A stretch of 45,732 nt of DNA, from positions 1 through 45,732 of the forward strand of contig JADZBR010000241.1 of assembly GCA_020852035.1 (NCBI GenBank), written 5' to 3'. A program made the position numbers and the translations under genes. The DNA is from Caulobacteraceae bacterium (GTDB taxonomy: Bacteria > Pseudomonadota > Alphaproteobacteria > Caulobacterales > Caulobacteraceae). The notes below the pieces were generated by a model that ran no database searches, had not been told where the DNA came from, and saw nothing but the letters and a program-made list of their open reading frames with translations. Shown here piece after piece: positions 38,252 to 45,732 of this stretch (position 1 is its first letter; the number at the start of each line of letters is the position of its first letter).

Positions 38252-38407
38252 CGCACGCCCTCTCTGCGCCACATGCGGAAAACTATTTCGGGCAGATGTG
38301 AACAAAGGGGAAAGCATGTCGGGCGGCGATCGCCGGCGGGCCTAGCCGGGACGATCCGTCGCGCTATGGTTGGGACAAGCCCGCACGAAAACGGGCGGGG
38401 AGGGGCC

Positions 38408-40060
38408 ATGTCGTCGGCTGAGAGTGCGCCGGAACCGCCGCGTTCCAACCGGTTGGTGATCGCCGGCGCCTCCGCCGGCACGGTGTTCGAGTGGTACGAC
38501 TTCTACCTCTATGGCTCGCTGGCCGGGCTGATCACCCTGCACTTCTTCTCCGGCGTCGATCCGACGACGGGCTACATCTTCGCCCTGCTGGCCTTCGCGG
38601 CGGGCTTCGCGGTGCGGCCGTTCGGGGCGATCGTCTTCGGCCGGCTGGGCGACCTTTGGGGGCGCAAGAACACCTTCCTCGTCACCATGATCCTGATGGG
38701 GGTCTCCACCTTCGTGGTCGGCCTCCTGCCGGGCTACAGCCAGATCGGCGTCGCCGCGCCGATCGCCCTGATCGTCATGCGGCTGATCCAGGGCCTGGCG
38801 CTCGGCGGCGAGTATGGCGGGGCGGCCACCTACGTCGCCGAGCACGCCCCGCCCGGCAAGCGCGGGCTCTACACCAGCTGGATCCAGACCACCGCCACGG
38901 TGGGCCTGTTCCTCAGCCTGGTGGTGATCCTGGCCGTGCGCCTGTCGGTGGGCGAGGACGCCTTCGCCGCCTGGGCCTGGCGCATCCCGTTCCTGGTCTC
39001 GGCGCTGCTGCTGGGGGTCTCGCTGTGGATCCGGCTGAAGCTCGACGAGAGTCCGGTGTTCAGGAAGATGGTCGAGGAGGGCCGCGCCTCGAAGAAGCCG
39101 CTGGCCGAGTCCTTCGCCCGCTGGGGCAACCTGAAGCTGGTGATCCTGGCGCTGGTCGGGCTCACCGCCGGCCAGGCGGTGGTCTGGTACACCGGCCAAT
39201 TCTACGCCCTGTTCTTCCTGGAGAAGACGCTGAAGGTCGACGGGGTGACCACCAACACCCTGATCGCCGTCGCCCTGCTGCTGGCCACGCCGTTCTTCGT
39301 GGTGTTCGGCTGGCTCTCCGACAAGATCGGCCGCAAGCCGGTGATCCTCGCCGGCTGCCTTTTGGCCGCGCTCACCTACCAGCCGATCTTCAAGGCGCTC
39401 ACCGCCGCGGCCAATCCGCAGCTGGCCGCCGCGAGCGCCGGCGCCCCGGTGCGGGTGATCGCCGACCCGGCGACCTGCGCCTTCCAGTTCGACCCCATCG
39501 GACGCCAGACCTTCGCCAGCTCCTGCGACGTCGCCAAGGCCGCGCTCACCCAGGCCGGTATCTCCTACGAGAACGTCCGCGCCGCGCCGGGCTCCGTCGC
39601 CGTGGTGCAGATCGGTGAGCGGGCCATGCCGAGCTTCGACGGCAAGGCTTTGCCGGCGCCGGTGTTCATCGCCACCCGCACCGCCTGGCAGGCGCAGCTG
39701 AACGCCGCCCTCGCCGACGCCGGCTATCCCGCCAAGGCCGACCCTGAGCGGGTGAACAAGCCGCTGGTGGTGGGCCTGCTCTTCCTGCTCGTGCTCTATG
39801 TGACGATGGTCTACGGGCCGATCGCCGCGGCGCTGGTGGAGATGTTCCCGGCGCGCATCCGCTACACCTCCATGAGCCTGCCCTATCACATTGGCAACGG
39901 CTGGTTCGGCGGGTTCCTGCCGACCACGGCCTTCGCGATGGTGGTGGCGCAGGGCAACATCTACTTCGGCCTCTGGTACCCGATCGCCATCGCGGCGGTG
40001 ACCTTCGTGGTCGGGCTCTTCCTGGTCCGCGAGATGCGTGGCGCGGACATCGACGCATGA
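38408..40060 (+). CDS. MFS transporter (metabolite:H+ symporter type) with approximately 125-aa internal insert
   Basis: 550 aa; GTVFEWYDFYLYGSLAG, RPFGAIVFGRLGDLWGRKNTFL, IQGLALGGEYGGAATYVAEHAP, FFVVFGWLSDKIGRKPV. Confidence 0.95.
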   Translation: MSSAESAPEPPRSNRLVIAGASAGTVFEWYDFYLYGSLAGLITLHFFSGVDPTTGYIFALLAFAAGFAVRPFGAIVFGRLGDLWGRKNTFLVTMILMGVSTFVVGLLPGYSQIGVAAPIALIVMRLIQGLALGGEYGGAATYVAEHAPPGKRGLYTSWIQTTATVGLFLSLVVILAVRLSVGEDAFAAWAWRIPFLVSALLLGVSLWIRLKLDESPVFRKMVEEGRASKKPLAESFARWGNLKLVILALVGLTAGQAVVWYTGQFYALFFLEKTLKVDGVTTNTLIAVALLLATPFFVVFGWLSDKIGRKPVILAGCLLAALTYQPIFKALTAAANPQLAAASAGAPVRVIADPATCAFQFDPIGRQTFASSCDVAKAALTQAGISYENVRAAPGSVAVVQIGERAMPSFDGKALPAPVFIATRTAWQAQLNAALADAGYPAKADPERVNKPLVVGLLFLLVLYVTMVYGPIAAALVEMFPARIRYTSMSLPYHIGNGWFGGFLPTTAFAMVVAQGNIYFGLWYPIAIAAVTFVVGLFLVREMRGADIDA

Positions 40061-42435
40061 GGGTTCCCATGATCCGAAAACTCGCCGCCCTCGCCCTGGG
40101 CTTCTGCGCCCTGGCCGCCCCGGCCGCCGCCGAGCCGGCGCAGGAAGCCCGCACCGTCGCGGGCCTGGCGGCGCCGGCGGAGATTCTCGTCGACAAGTGG
40201 GGCATTTCCCACATCTACGCCGGCAGCGTGCGCGACGCCTTCTTCCTGCAGGGCTACAACGTCGCGCGCGACCGGCTCTGGCAGATCGACCTGTGGCGCA
40301 AGCGCGGCCTGGGCCTGCTGGCCCGCGACTTCGGCGCGGCCTACGTGCCTCAGGATCGAGCCGCCCGCCTCTTCCGCTACCGCGGCGCCATGGAGCGCGA
40401 GTGGGCCGCCTACGGCCCCGACGCGAAGGGCTACGCCGAAGCCTTCGTCGCCGGCATCAACGCCTACGTCGGCGAAATCCGCGCCGGCGGCCGCCCGCTG
40501 CCGGAGGAGTTCGCCATCGCCGGGACGCAGCCCGACCTCTGGAAGGCCGAGGACGTGGTGCGTATCCGCAGCCACGGCCTGACCCGCAACGCCGCCGCCG
40601 AGGTCGCCCGCGCCCGCGTCGTCTGCCTGGGCGGCCTGGAGGCGACGCGCCTGCAACGCAAGCTGGAGCCGGACTGGACGCTGAAGGTCCCGGAGGGGCT
40701 GGATCCCTGCGACGTTCCCGAGGATGTGCTGGCCGACTACGGCCTGGCGACGCAGGGGGTGCGCTTCGAGCGCACCGCGCCGCTGAAGATCGCCGCCGAC
40801 GTTCCGCCGGACGCCATCGGCTCCAACAACTGGACCATCGCGCCCAGCCGCACCGCCACAGGCCGGCCGATCCTGGCCAACGACCCGCACCGCGAGCACG
40901 GCGCGCCCTCGCTGCGCTACATCGTGCACATGGAGGCGCCGGGCTTCTCGGCCATCGGCGCGGGCGAGCCGGCCCTGCCGGGCATCTCCATCGGCCACAA
41001 CGGGACCATCGCCTTCGGGTTGACGATCTTCGCGGCCGACCAGGAGGACCTCTACGTCTACGAGACCGATCCGGCCGACCCCTTGCGCTATCGCTACAAG
41101 GGCGGCTGGGAGCCGATGCGCCTGGTCCTCGAGACGATCCCGGTGAAGGGCGGGGCTGCCGCGGAGGTGGATCTGGCCTTCACCCGCCACGGCCCGGTGG
41201 TGAAGCGCGAGCCCGGCAAGCATCGCGCCTATGCGCTGCGCAGCGTCTGGAGCGAACCGGGGACCTCGGCCTATTTCGGCTCGGTCGGCTACATGACCGC
41301 CAGGGACTGGAAGGGCTTCACCGCGGCGATGGAGAACTGGGGCGCGCCCTCGGAGAACCAGGTCTATGCCGACGCCTCGGGCGACATCGGCTGGATCGTC
41401 GGCTCGCGCACGCCGGTGCGGCCGGGATGGGACGGGCTGTTCCCCGTGCCGGGCGACGGGCGCTACGAGTGGAACGGGTTCCTCAAGGCGGCCGAACTGC
41501 CGCAGAGCCACAATCCGGCCAAGGGCTGGTTCGCCACCGCCAACGAGATGAACCTGCCGGCCGACTATCCCTACGCCGAACGCAAGGTGGGGTTCGAGTG
41601 GTCGAACGATGCGCGGGTGCGGCGCATCTCCGAGGTGCTGGCGGCCAATGACAAGGTCAGCCTGGCCGACGCGATGGCGCTGCAGACCGACCCGATCAAC
41701 GTCACCGCCCGCCGCCTGCAGGCGCTTCTCGAGCCGCTGGCCTCGGACGACGCCGACACCCGCGCGGCGCTCGACCTGGTGCGCGGCTGGGACGGGCGAA
41801 CCGCGGCCGACAGCGCGGCGGCGGCGGTCTACGAGATCTGGATCGCCAAGCACCTGGGCCGCGCGACCGTGGCGCGGGCGACCCCGGCGGCGGCGCGGGC
41901 GGCGGTCGGCGCGGGCGACTTCGCCGCCGTGCTCGAACTGCTGGAGGTCCCCGACGCCAGCCTCGGCGCCGATCCCGACGGGGCGCGGGACGCGATCCTC
42001 AAGGACAGCCTCAAGGCGGCCTTCGCCGAAGTGCGCGGCAAGCTCGGGCCGGATCCCGCCCGCTGGCGCTGGGGCGACCTGCACCAGGCCAGGTTCGAGC
42101 ATGCGCTGACGCCGCTGGTCGATCCGGCCCGGCGCGCGCGGCTGTCGGTGGGGCCCGCGCCGATGGCCGGGACCATGCTCAGCCCGCTGGCGGCCAGCTG
42201 GCGGCCGAACGACTATCGGGTGGTGGCCGGCGCCTCGTTCCGCATGGTCCTGGACGTGGGGGCCTGGGACAACAGCCGCGTGATCAATACGCCCGGCCAG
42301 TCGGGCGACCCCTCCAGCCCGCACTTCGGCGATCTCTTCGACAAGTGGTCGAGGGGCGAATACGTGCCGCTGGCCTACAGCCGCCCGGCCGTGGAAGCGG
42401 TGGCCGAGCGCCGCCTCCGGCTGACCCCGCCTTGA
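40057..42435 (+). CDS. Penicillin acylase family protein (Ntn hydrolase, S45)
   Basis: 792 aa; signal peptide; WGISHIYAGSVRDAFFLQGYNVARDRLWQIDL; autocleavage/nucleophile GSNNWTIAPSRTATGRPILANDPH; ATANEMNLPADYPY. Confidence 0.94.
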   Translation: MRVPMIRKLAALALGFCALAAPAAAEPAQEARTVAGLAAPAEILVDKWGISHIYAGSVRDAFFLQGYNVARDRLWQIDLWRKRGLGLLARDFGAAYVPQDRAARLFRYRGAMEREWAAYGPDAKGYAEAFVAGINAYVGEIRAGGRPLPEEFAIAGTQPDLWKAEDVVRIRSHGLTRNAAAEVARARVVCLGGLEATRLQRKLEPDWTLKVPEGLDPCDVPEDVLADYGLATQGVRFERTAPLKIAADVPPDAIGSNNWTIAPSRTATGRPILANDPHREHGAPSLRYIVHMEAPGFSAIGAGEPALPGISIGHNGTIAFGLTIFAADQEDLYVYETDPADPLRYRYKGGWEPMRLVLETIPVKGGAAAEVDLAFTRHGPVVKREPGKHRAYALRSVWSEPGTSAYFGSVGYMTARDWKGFTAAMENWGAPSENQVYADASGDIGWIVGSRTPVRPGWDGLFPVPGDGRYEWNGFLKAAELPQSHNPAKGWFATANEMNLPADYPYAERKVGFEWSNDARVRRISEVLAANDKVSLADAMALQTDPINVTARRLQALLEPLASDDADTRAALDLVRGWDGRTAADSAAAAVYEIWIAKHLGRATVARATPAAARAAVGAGDFAAVLELLEVPDASLGADPDGARDAILKDSLKAAFAEVRGKLGPDPARWRWGDLHQARFEHALTPLVDPARRARLSVGPAPMAGTMLSPLAASWRPNDYRVVAGASFRMVLDVGAWDNSRVINTPGQSGDPSSPHFGDLFDKWSRGEYVPLAYSRPAVEAVAERRLRLTPP

Positions 42436-42442
42436 GGGCGCC

Positions 42443-43165
42443 CTAGCCCGGCGCCGGGCGGGCGCGCTGGTTGTAGAGCAGCTTCATCCGCCGCTCGCGC
42501 TCCTCGGGGGTGACGCTGGCCGGATCCTCGGGGTCGCCGGCGGTCACCGCCAGGCCGCGCCGCACCGCCGGGCGGGCCGAGAGCTCCTCGAACCAGCGCT
42601 TGAAGTATTTGAACTCGTCCAGGTCCTGACCCTGGCCCTGCCAGTTCACGGTCCACGGGTAGCAGATCATGTCAGCGATCGTGTAGGCCTCGCCCGCCAG
42701 GTAGGGGCGGTCGTAGAGGCGGTTGTTGAGCACCCCGTACATGCGGTTCACCTCGTCGGCGAAGCGGCGCCTGGCGTAGGACTGGTCGCCCCTGTCCTCG
42801 CCGAGGCGATGGAAGTGGCCGTATTCGCCGGTCTTCGGCCCCTGGTTGGCCATCTGCCAGATCAGCCACTGGTTCACTTCATGCCGGCCGCGCAGGTCCT
42901 GCGGGTAGAAGCGGTCGTATTTCTCGCCGAGATAGAGCATGATCGCGCCGGACTCGAAGATGCTGAGCGGCGGTCCGCCGTCTTTCGGCTCGGTGTCGAC
43001 CAGAGCCGGCATGCGGTTGTTGGGGCCGATCTTGAGGAAGTCGTCGGTGAACTGGTCGCCGCGGCCGATGTTGCAGGGGATCACCTGGTAGGGAACGCCG
43101 AGTTCCTCGAGCAGGATGGTGACCTTCTTGCCATTAGGCGTGGGCCAGTAGTGCAGGTCGAGCAT
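42443..43165 (-). CDS. Glutathione S-transferase family protein (YfcG/Ure2p-like)
   Basis: 240 aa; LHYWPTPNGKKVTILLEELGVPYQVIPCNIGRGDQF, NNRMPALVD, IFESGAIMLYLGEKY, YTIADMICYPWT. Confidence 0.93.
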   Translation of the reverse strand: MLDLHYWPTPNGKKVTILLEELGVPYQVIPCNIGRGDQFTDDFLKIGPNNRMPALVDTEPKDGGPPLSIFESGAIMLYLGEKYDRFYPQDLRGRHEVNQWLIWQMANQGPKTGEYGHFHRLGEDRGDQSYARRRFADEVNRMYGVLNNRLYDRPYLAGEAYTIADMICYPWTVNWQGQGQDLDEFKYFKRWFEELSARPAVRRGLAVTAGDPEDPASVTPEERERRMKLLYNQRARPAPG

Positions 43166-43327
43166 GCCGTTCCTCCGCGATGGGCCACGATAGCGGCCGA
43201 TCGGCGCGGCGTCTCCCTGGCTCGTCGAGTGCGATTCTCATGTCTTCAGCAAGAACGCACGCCTGCAAATCCGGACTTCTCCAGGTAATGAAGGTAAATC
43301 CAAGTATTGTTGCTTGGAGGGCTAGAA

Positions 43328-43367
43328 TGTCACGTTGGCGTGACGAAACTGTCATATTAGCTTCACA
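43328..43367 (+). promoter_or_regulatory. Candidate tandem Pho box (PhoB) array
   Basis: Four 7-bp repeats at exact 11-bp period: TGTCACG ttgg CGTGACG aaac TGTCATA ttag CTTCACA. Confidence 0.5.
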
Positions 43368-43436
43368 AAATCTACGATCGGCGTATCGTTCGCCCTGAGC
43401 TCCGCGCTGTTCGCGGGGCCGGGGAGGGAACGAAAA

Positions 43437-43742
43437 GTGATCAGGATTGCAGTCGGCGGCCTCGCGGCGGCTCTGGTGCTGGCTTCCGGCGCGTCGGCCG
43501 GCCCGCAGCCGGCAGCGCGCTCGGCGGACGGTGCGGCGAAGAATGCGGCCAGCGGGCGCGAGGCGCGGGTGATGGTCTATGTCTGCGACCGCTCGGACGA
43601 GACCCGCCGGGCCTTCAAGCGCGAGTACGGCGCCCAGGAATTCGTCACCGCCGACAGCGTTCAGCGGGTCAGCGACGTGACCACGCCCAAGTGCATGACG
43701 GCCGCGGAGCTGCGCCGCTACAAGGACCGCTTCGCGCATTAG
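43437..43742 (+). CDS. Small secreted/periplasmic protein of unknown function
   Basis: 101 aa; GTG start with GGGGAGGGA ribosome-binding site; signal peptide IRIAVGGLAAALVLASGASAG; mature part with two Cys (VYVCDRSDETRR, TTPKCMTAAELRRYKDRF). Confidence 0.8.
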   Translation: MIRIAVGGLAAALVLASGASAGPQPAARSADGAAKNAASGREARVMVYVCDRSDETRRAFKREYGAQEFVTADSVQRVSDVTTPKCMTAAELRRYKDRFAH

Positions 43743-43826
43743 CGCGCGTGGGGCGCGGCGCGCCCTCCTCGGGTCACCTCCCGGGCGCATTGGCGAAGGC
43801 GTGGCCGGTGCGCTAGTCCTTGGCGC

Positions 43827-45041
43827 ATGAGTGATCGCCTCGGCCCCCTCGCCACTTTCCGCCCGCCGCAGACCCCGGCCCTGGTGGTCCGGCGCGCGAC
43901 CCTGATGCGCAACCTGGCGGCCATGCAGGCCGCCGCCGACGCGGCGGGCGCGGCGCTGCGGGCGCACGGCAAGATGCACAAGTGCTCGACGCTCGGCCGG
44001 CTGCAGGTGGCCGGCGGCGCCGTCGGGCTCTGCTGCCAGACCGTCGGCGAGGCGGAGGCCTTCGCGGCGGCGGGGATCGGCGATGTCCTGATCACCTCGC
44101 CCCCCGCGCCCTGGGCGGCGGCGCGGATCGCGGCCCTGGCGGCGGGCGGGACAAAGGTCGGGGTGGTCGCCGACGATGAGGGGCAGATCGAGCGGCTGTC
44201 GGCGGCGGCGAGCGCGGCGGGGACGGTGATCGAGGTGGTGATCGACATCGACCTCGGCCTGCACCGCACCGGCGCCGCGCCCGGCGAGGCGGTCGGGCTG
44301 GCCGGCAAGGCGCAGAACTCGCCGGGCCTGCGCTGGCGCGGCGTGCAAGGCTACGCGGGCGACCTGCAGCACCTCGCCGATCTCGCCGTTCGCAAGGCGA
44401 AGGCGAAGGCGGCGCAGGACAAGCTCGCCGCCCTGGTCGCCGACCTGAAGGCCGTGGCCCTCGACCCGCAGGTGGTGACGGGGGCGGGCACCGGCACCTA
44501 TGCGCTGGACCTCGGCTCGGGCGCCTTCAACGAGATACAGGCCGGCTCCTACGCCTTCATGGACGTGGAGTACGAGGACTGCGGCGCGCCGGACGGCGGG
44601 CCCTGGCCGTTCGCGGCGGCGCTGTTCCTGGCGGCCGGCGTGGTCTCCGCCCGGCACAAGACGCATGTCACCTGCGACGTCGGCCTGAAGGCGCACTCGG
44701 TGGACGGGCCGCCGGCGCGGGTGGTCGGCGGGGCGCCGGAGGGCTCCACCTGGCGGGCGATGGGCGACGAGCATGGGGCGGTGTTCCATCCCGAGATGAT
44801 GGCGAAGCTGCGCGCGCTGGGGCGCGAGGCGGTCGACGCCATCGGGACGCTGGACGCCGACCCGGCGGTGGAGCGGCCGGCGGACCTGCCGAAGGTGGGC
44901 GACATCGTCTGGCTGCAGCCGGGCCACTGTGACCCGACCGTCAACCTGCACGACGTGCTCTACGTCGTGGACGAGGACGGGGCCTACGAAGTCTGGCCGA
45001 TCGACGCCCGGCGCGTGAGCCCTACTGCGCCGCGACCCTGA
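43827..45041 (+). CDS. D-serine deaminase-like/alanine racemase-fold PLP protein (DSD1/D-threonine aldolase family)
   Basis: 404 aa; TPALVVRRATLMRNLAAMQ, LRAHGKMHKCSTLGRLQ (PLP Lys region), C-terminal PGHCDPTVNLHDVLYVV metal-ligand motif. Confidence 0.9.
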   Translation: MSDRLGPLATFRPPQTPALVVRRATLMRNLAAMQAAADAAGAALRAHGKMHKCSTLGRLQVAGGAVGLCCQTVGEAEAFAAAGIGDVLITSPPAPWAAARIAALAAGGTKVGVVADDEGQIERLSAAASAAGTVIEVVIDIDLGLHRTGAAPGEAVGLAGKAQNSPGLRWRGVQGYAGDLQHLADLAVRKAKAKAAQDKLAALVADLKAVALDPQVVTGAGTGTYALDLGSGAFNEIQAGSYAFMDVEYEDCGAPDGGPWPFAAALFLAAGVVSARHKTHVTCDVGLKAHSVDGPPARVVGGAPEGSTWRAMGDEHGAVFHPEMMAKLRALGREAVDAIGTLDADPAVERPADLPKVGDIVWLQPGHCDPTVNLHDVLYVVDEDGAYEVWPIDARRVSPTAPRP

Positions 45042-45732
45042 GCTCGGCCGGCATCCGCGAGCGGTGGTACGGCCGGTCGCCCCGCACCGTGGCGCGGTTC
45101 ATGATCCGTCGGTGGGGCAGGTAGTCGTTGACCGCGTAGTGCTGCGTCACCCGGTTGTCCCAGAAGGCGATGGCGTTCGGGCTCCAGCGCCAGCGGACCA
45201 GGAACTCCGGCTTCTGGATGTGGTCGAACAGCATGCCAAGGATCGCATCGCTCTCCTTGCGGCGCAGGCCCTTGATCCGCTCGGTGAAGCCGTAGTTGAC
45301 GAAGAGGCCGTCCTCGCCGGTCTCCGGGTGGGTGCGGATCACCGGGTGGATCACCGGCGGATGCTCCTCCATCGCCCTGGCGTGCTTGTCGGCCCCGGCG
45401 TCCTTGGCCACCACGCCGCGCGTCGGGAAGCCGCGGGCGAAGTCGTGCACTGCGTCGAGCCCTGAGAGGAACTCGCGGAACGCCGGCGACAGGGCCTCAT
45501 AGGCCGCCTTCATGTTCGACCACACCGTGTCGCCGCCCGACGGCGGCAGGTGTTTGGCGTAGAGAATCGAGGCCATCGGCGGGGTCTCGATGAAGGTGAC
45601 GTCTGTGTGCCAGGCGTCGTTGTCGGTGGGGTTTTCCTTGTGGTTGTCGAGGATGAACAGCTCCGGCGCCTCGGGCACCCCCGGATAGAGCGGGTGGGTG
45701 TGCAGCGGCCCGAAGCGGGCGGCGAAGTCGCG
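45022..45732 (-). CDS. TauD/TfdA family taurine-type Fe(II)/2OG dioxygenase, truncated at window edge
   Basis: Open to window end; RDFAARFGPLHTHPLYPGVPEAPEL...NDAWHTDVTFIETPPMASILYAKHLPPSGGDTVWSN...NAIAFWDNRVTQHYAVNDYLPHRRIMNRATVRGDRP. Confidence 0.94.
   Translation of the reverse strand, partial: RDFAARFGPLHTHPLYPGVPEAPELFILDNHKENPTDNDAWHTDVTFIETPPMASILYAKHLPPSGGDTVWSNMKAAYEALSPAFREFLSGLDAVHDFARGFPTRGVVAKDAGADKHARAMEEHPPVIHPVIRTHPETGEDGLFVNYGFTERIKGLRRKESDAILGMLFDHIQKPEFLVRWRWSPNAIAFWDNRVTQHYAVNDYLPHRRIMNRATVRGDRPYHRSRMPAELRVAAQ

Noticed and set aside
38342-42324. Long minus-strand ORFs (38342-39889, 39961-42324) opposite MFS and penicillin acylase genes
   Set aside because: Mirror ORFs of strongly supported genes; low-complexity translations.
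43180-43398. 72-aa plus-strand ORF in the AT-rich promoter region
   Set aside because: Lies over the Pho-box-like array, overlaps the GST start region, no signal or domain; regulatory DNA is the better explanation.
43134-44951. 605-aa minus-strand ORF
   Set aside because: Crosses the PhoB-like promoter region, the small secreted protein and the PLP enzyme; no domain signature.

Overview
A high-GC alphaproteobacterial chromosome segment. Gene content and intergenic palindrome style suggest Caulobacterales, possibly Phenylobacterium-like; this is inference only. I see about 38 genes and no rRNA, tRNA, CRISPR array, phage or transposase gene. Left to right: typA 3' end; HWE/HisKA_2-type histidine kinase plus response regulator; GMC oxidoreductase; aminotransferase divergent from a CBS/cystathionine gamma-lyase-like transsulfuration pair; TonB-dependent receptor; gamma-glutamyltransferase; a tightly overlapping DUF4129-DUF4350-MoxR-DUF58-SpoIIM-RDD membrane/chaperone operon; a PepSY-DUF2271-DUF4198-ApbE cluster preceded by a Fur-like palindrome; a divergent Mur-ligase(Mpl-like)/LD-carboxypeptidase pair; crotonase and SDR; FAD monooxygenase; cytochrome c; a K+ channel with a C-terminal zinc ribbon divergent from nhaA; IorAB-like molybdenum hydroxylase; GNAT; PhyH dioxygenase; hybrid histidine kinase; MFS transporter; penicillin acylase-like Ntn hydrolase; GST; a small secreted protein behind a four-repeat, 11-bp-periodic Pho-box-like array; a D-serine deaminase/alanine-racemase-like enzyme; and a truncated TauD dioxygenase. 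The most notable leads are: (1) an exact ApbE flavinylation-type motif (DGVTGAT) in the DUF2271 protein next to apbE, with an upstream Fur-like site; (2) the tandem PhoB-like array before an orphan secreted protein; (3) a roughly 108-bp palindromic element present twice in opposite orientations, plus four other palindrome families; (4) the conserved but functionally obscure MoxR operon. I found nothing that is clearly a new system. Most long antisense ORFs in the supplied track are high-GC artefacts.
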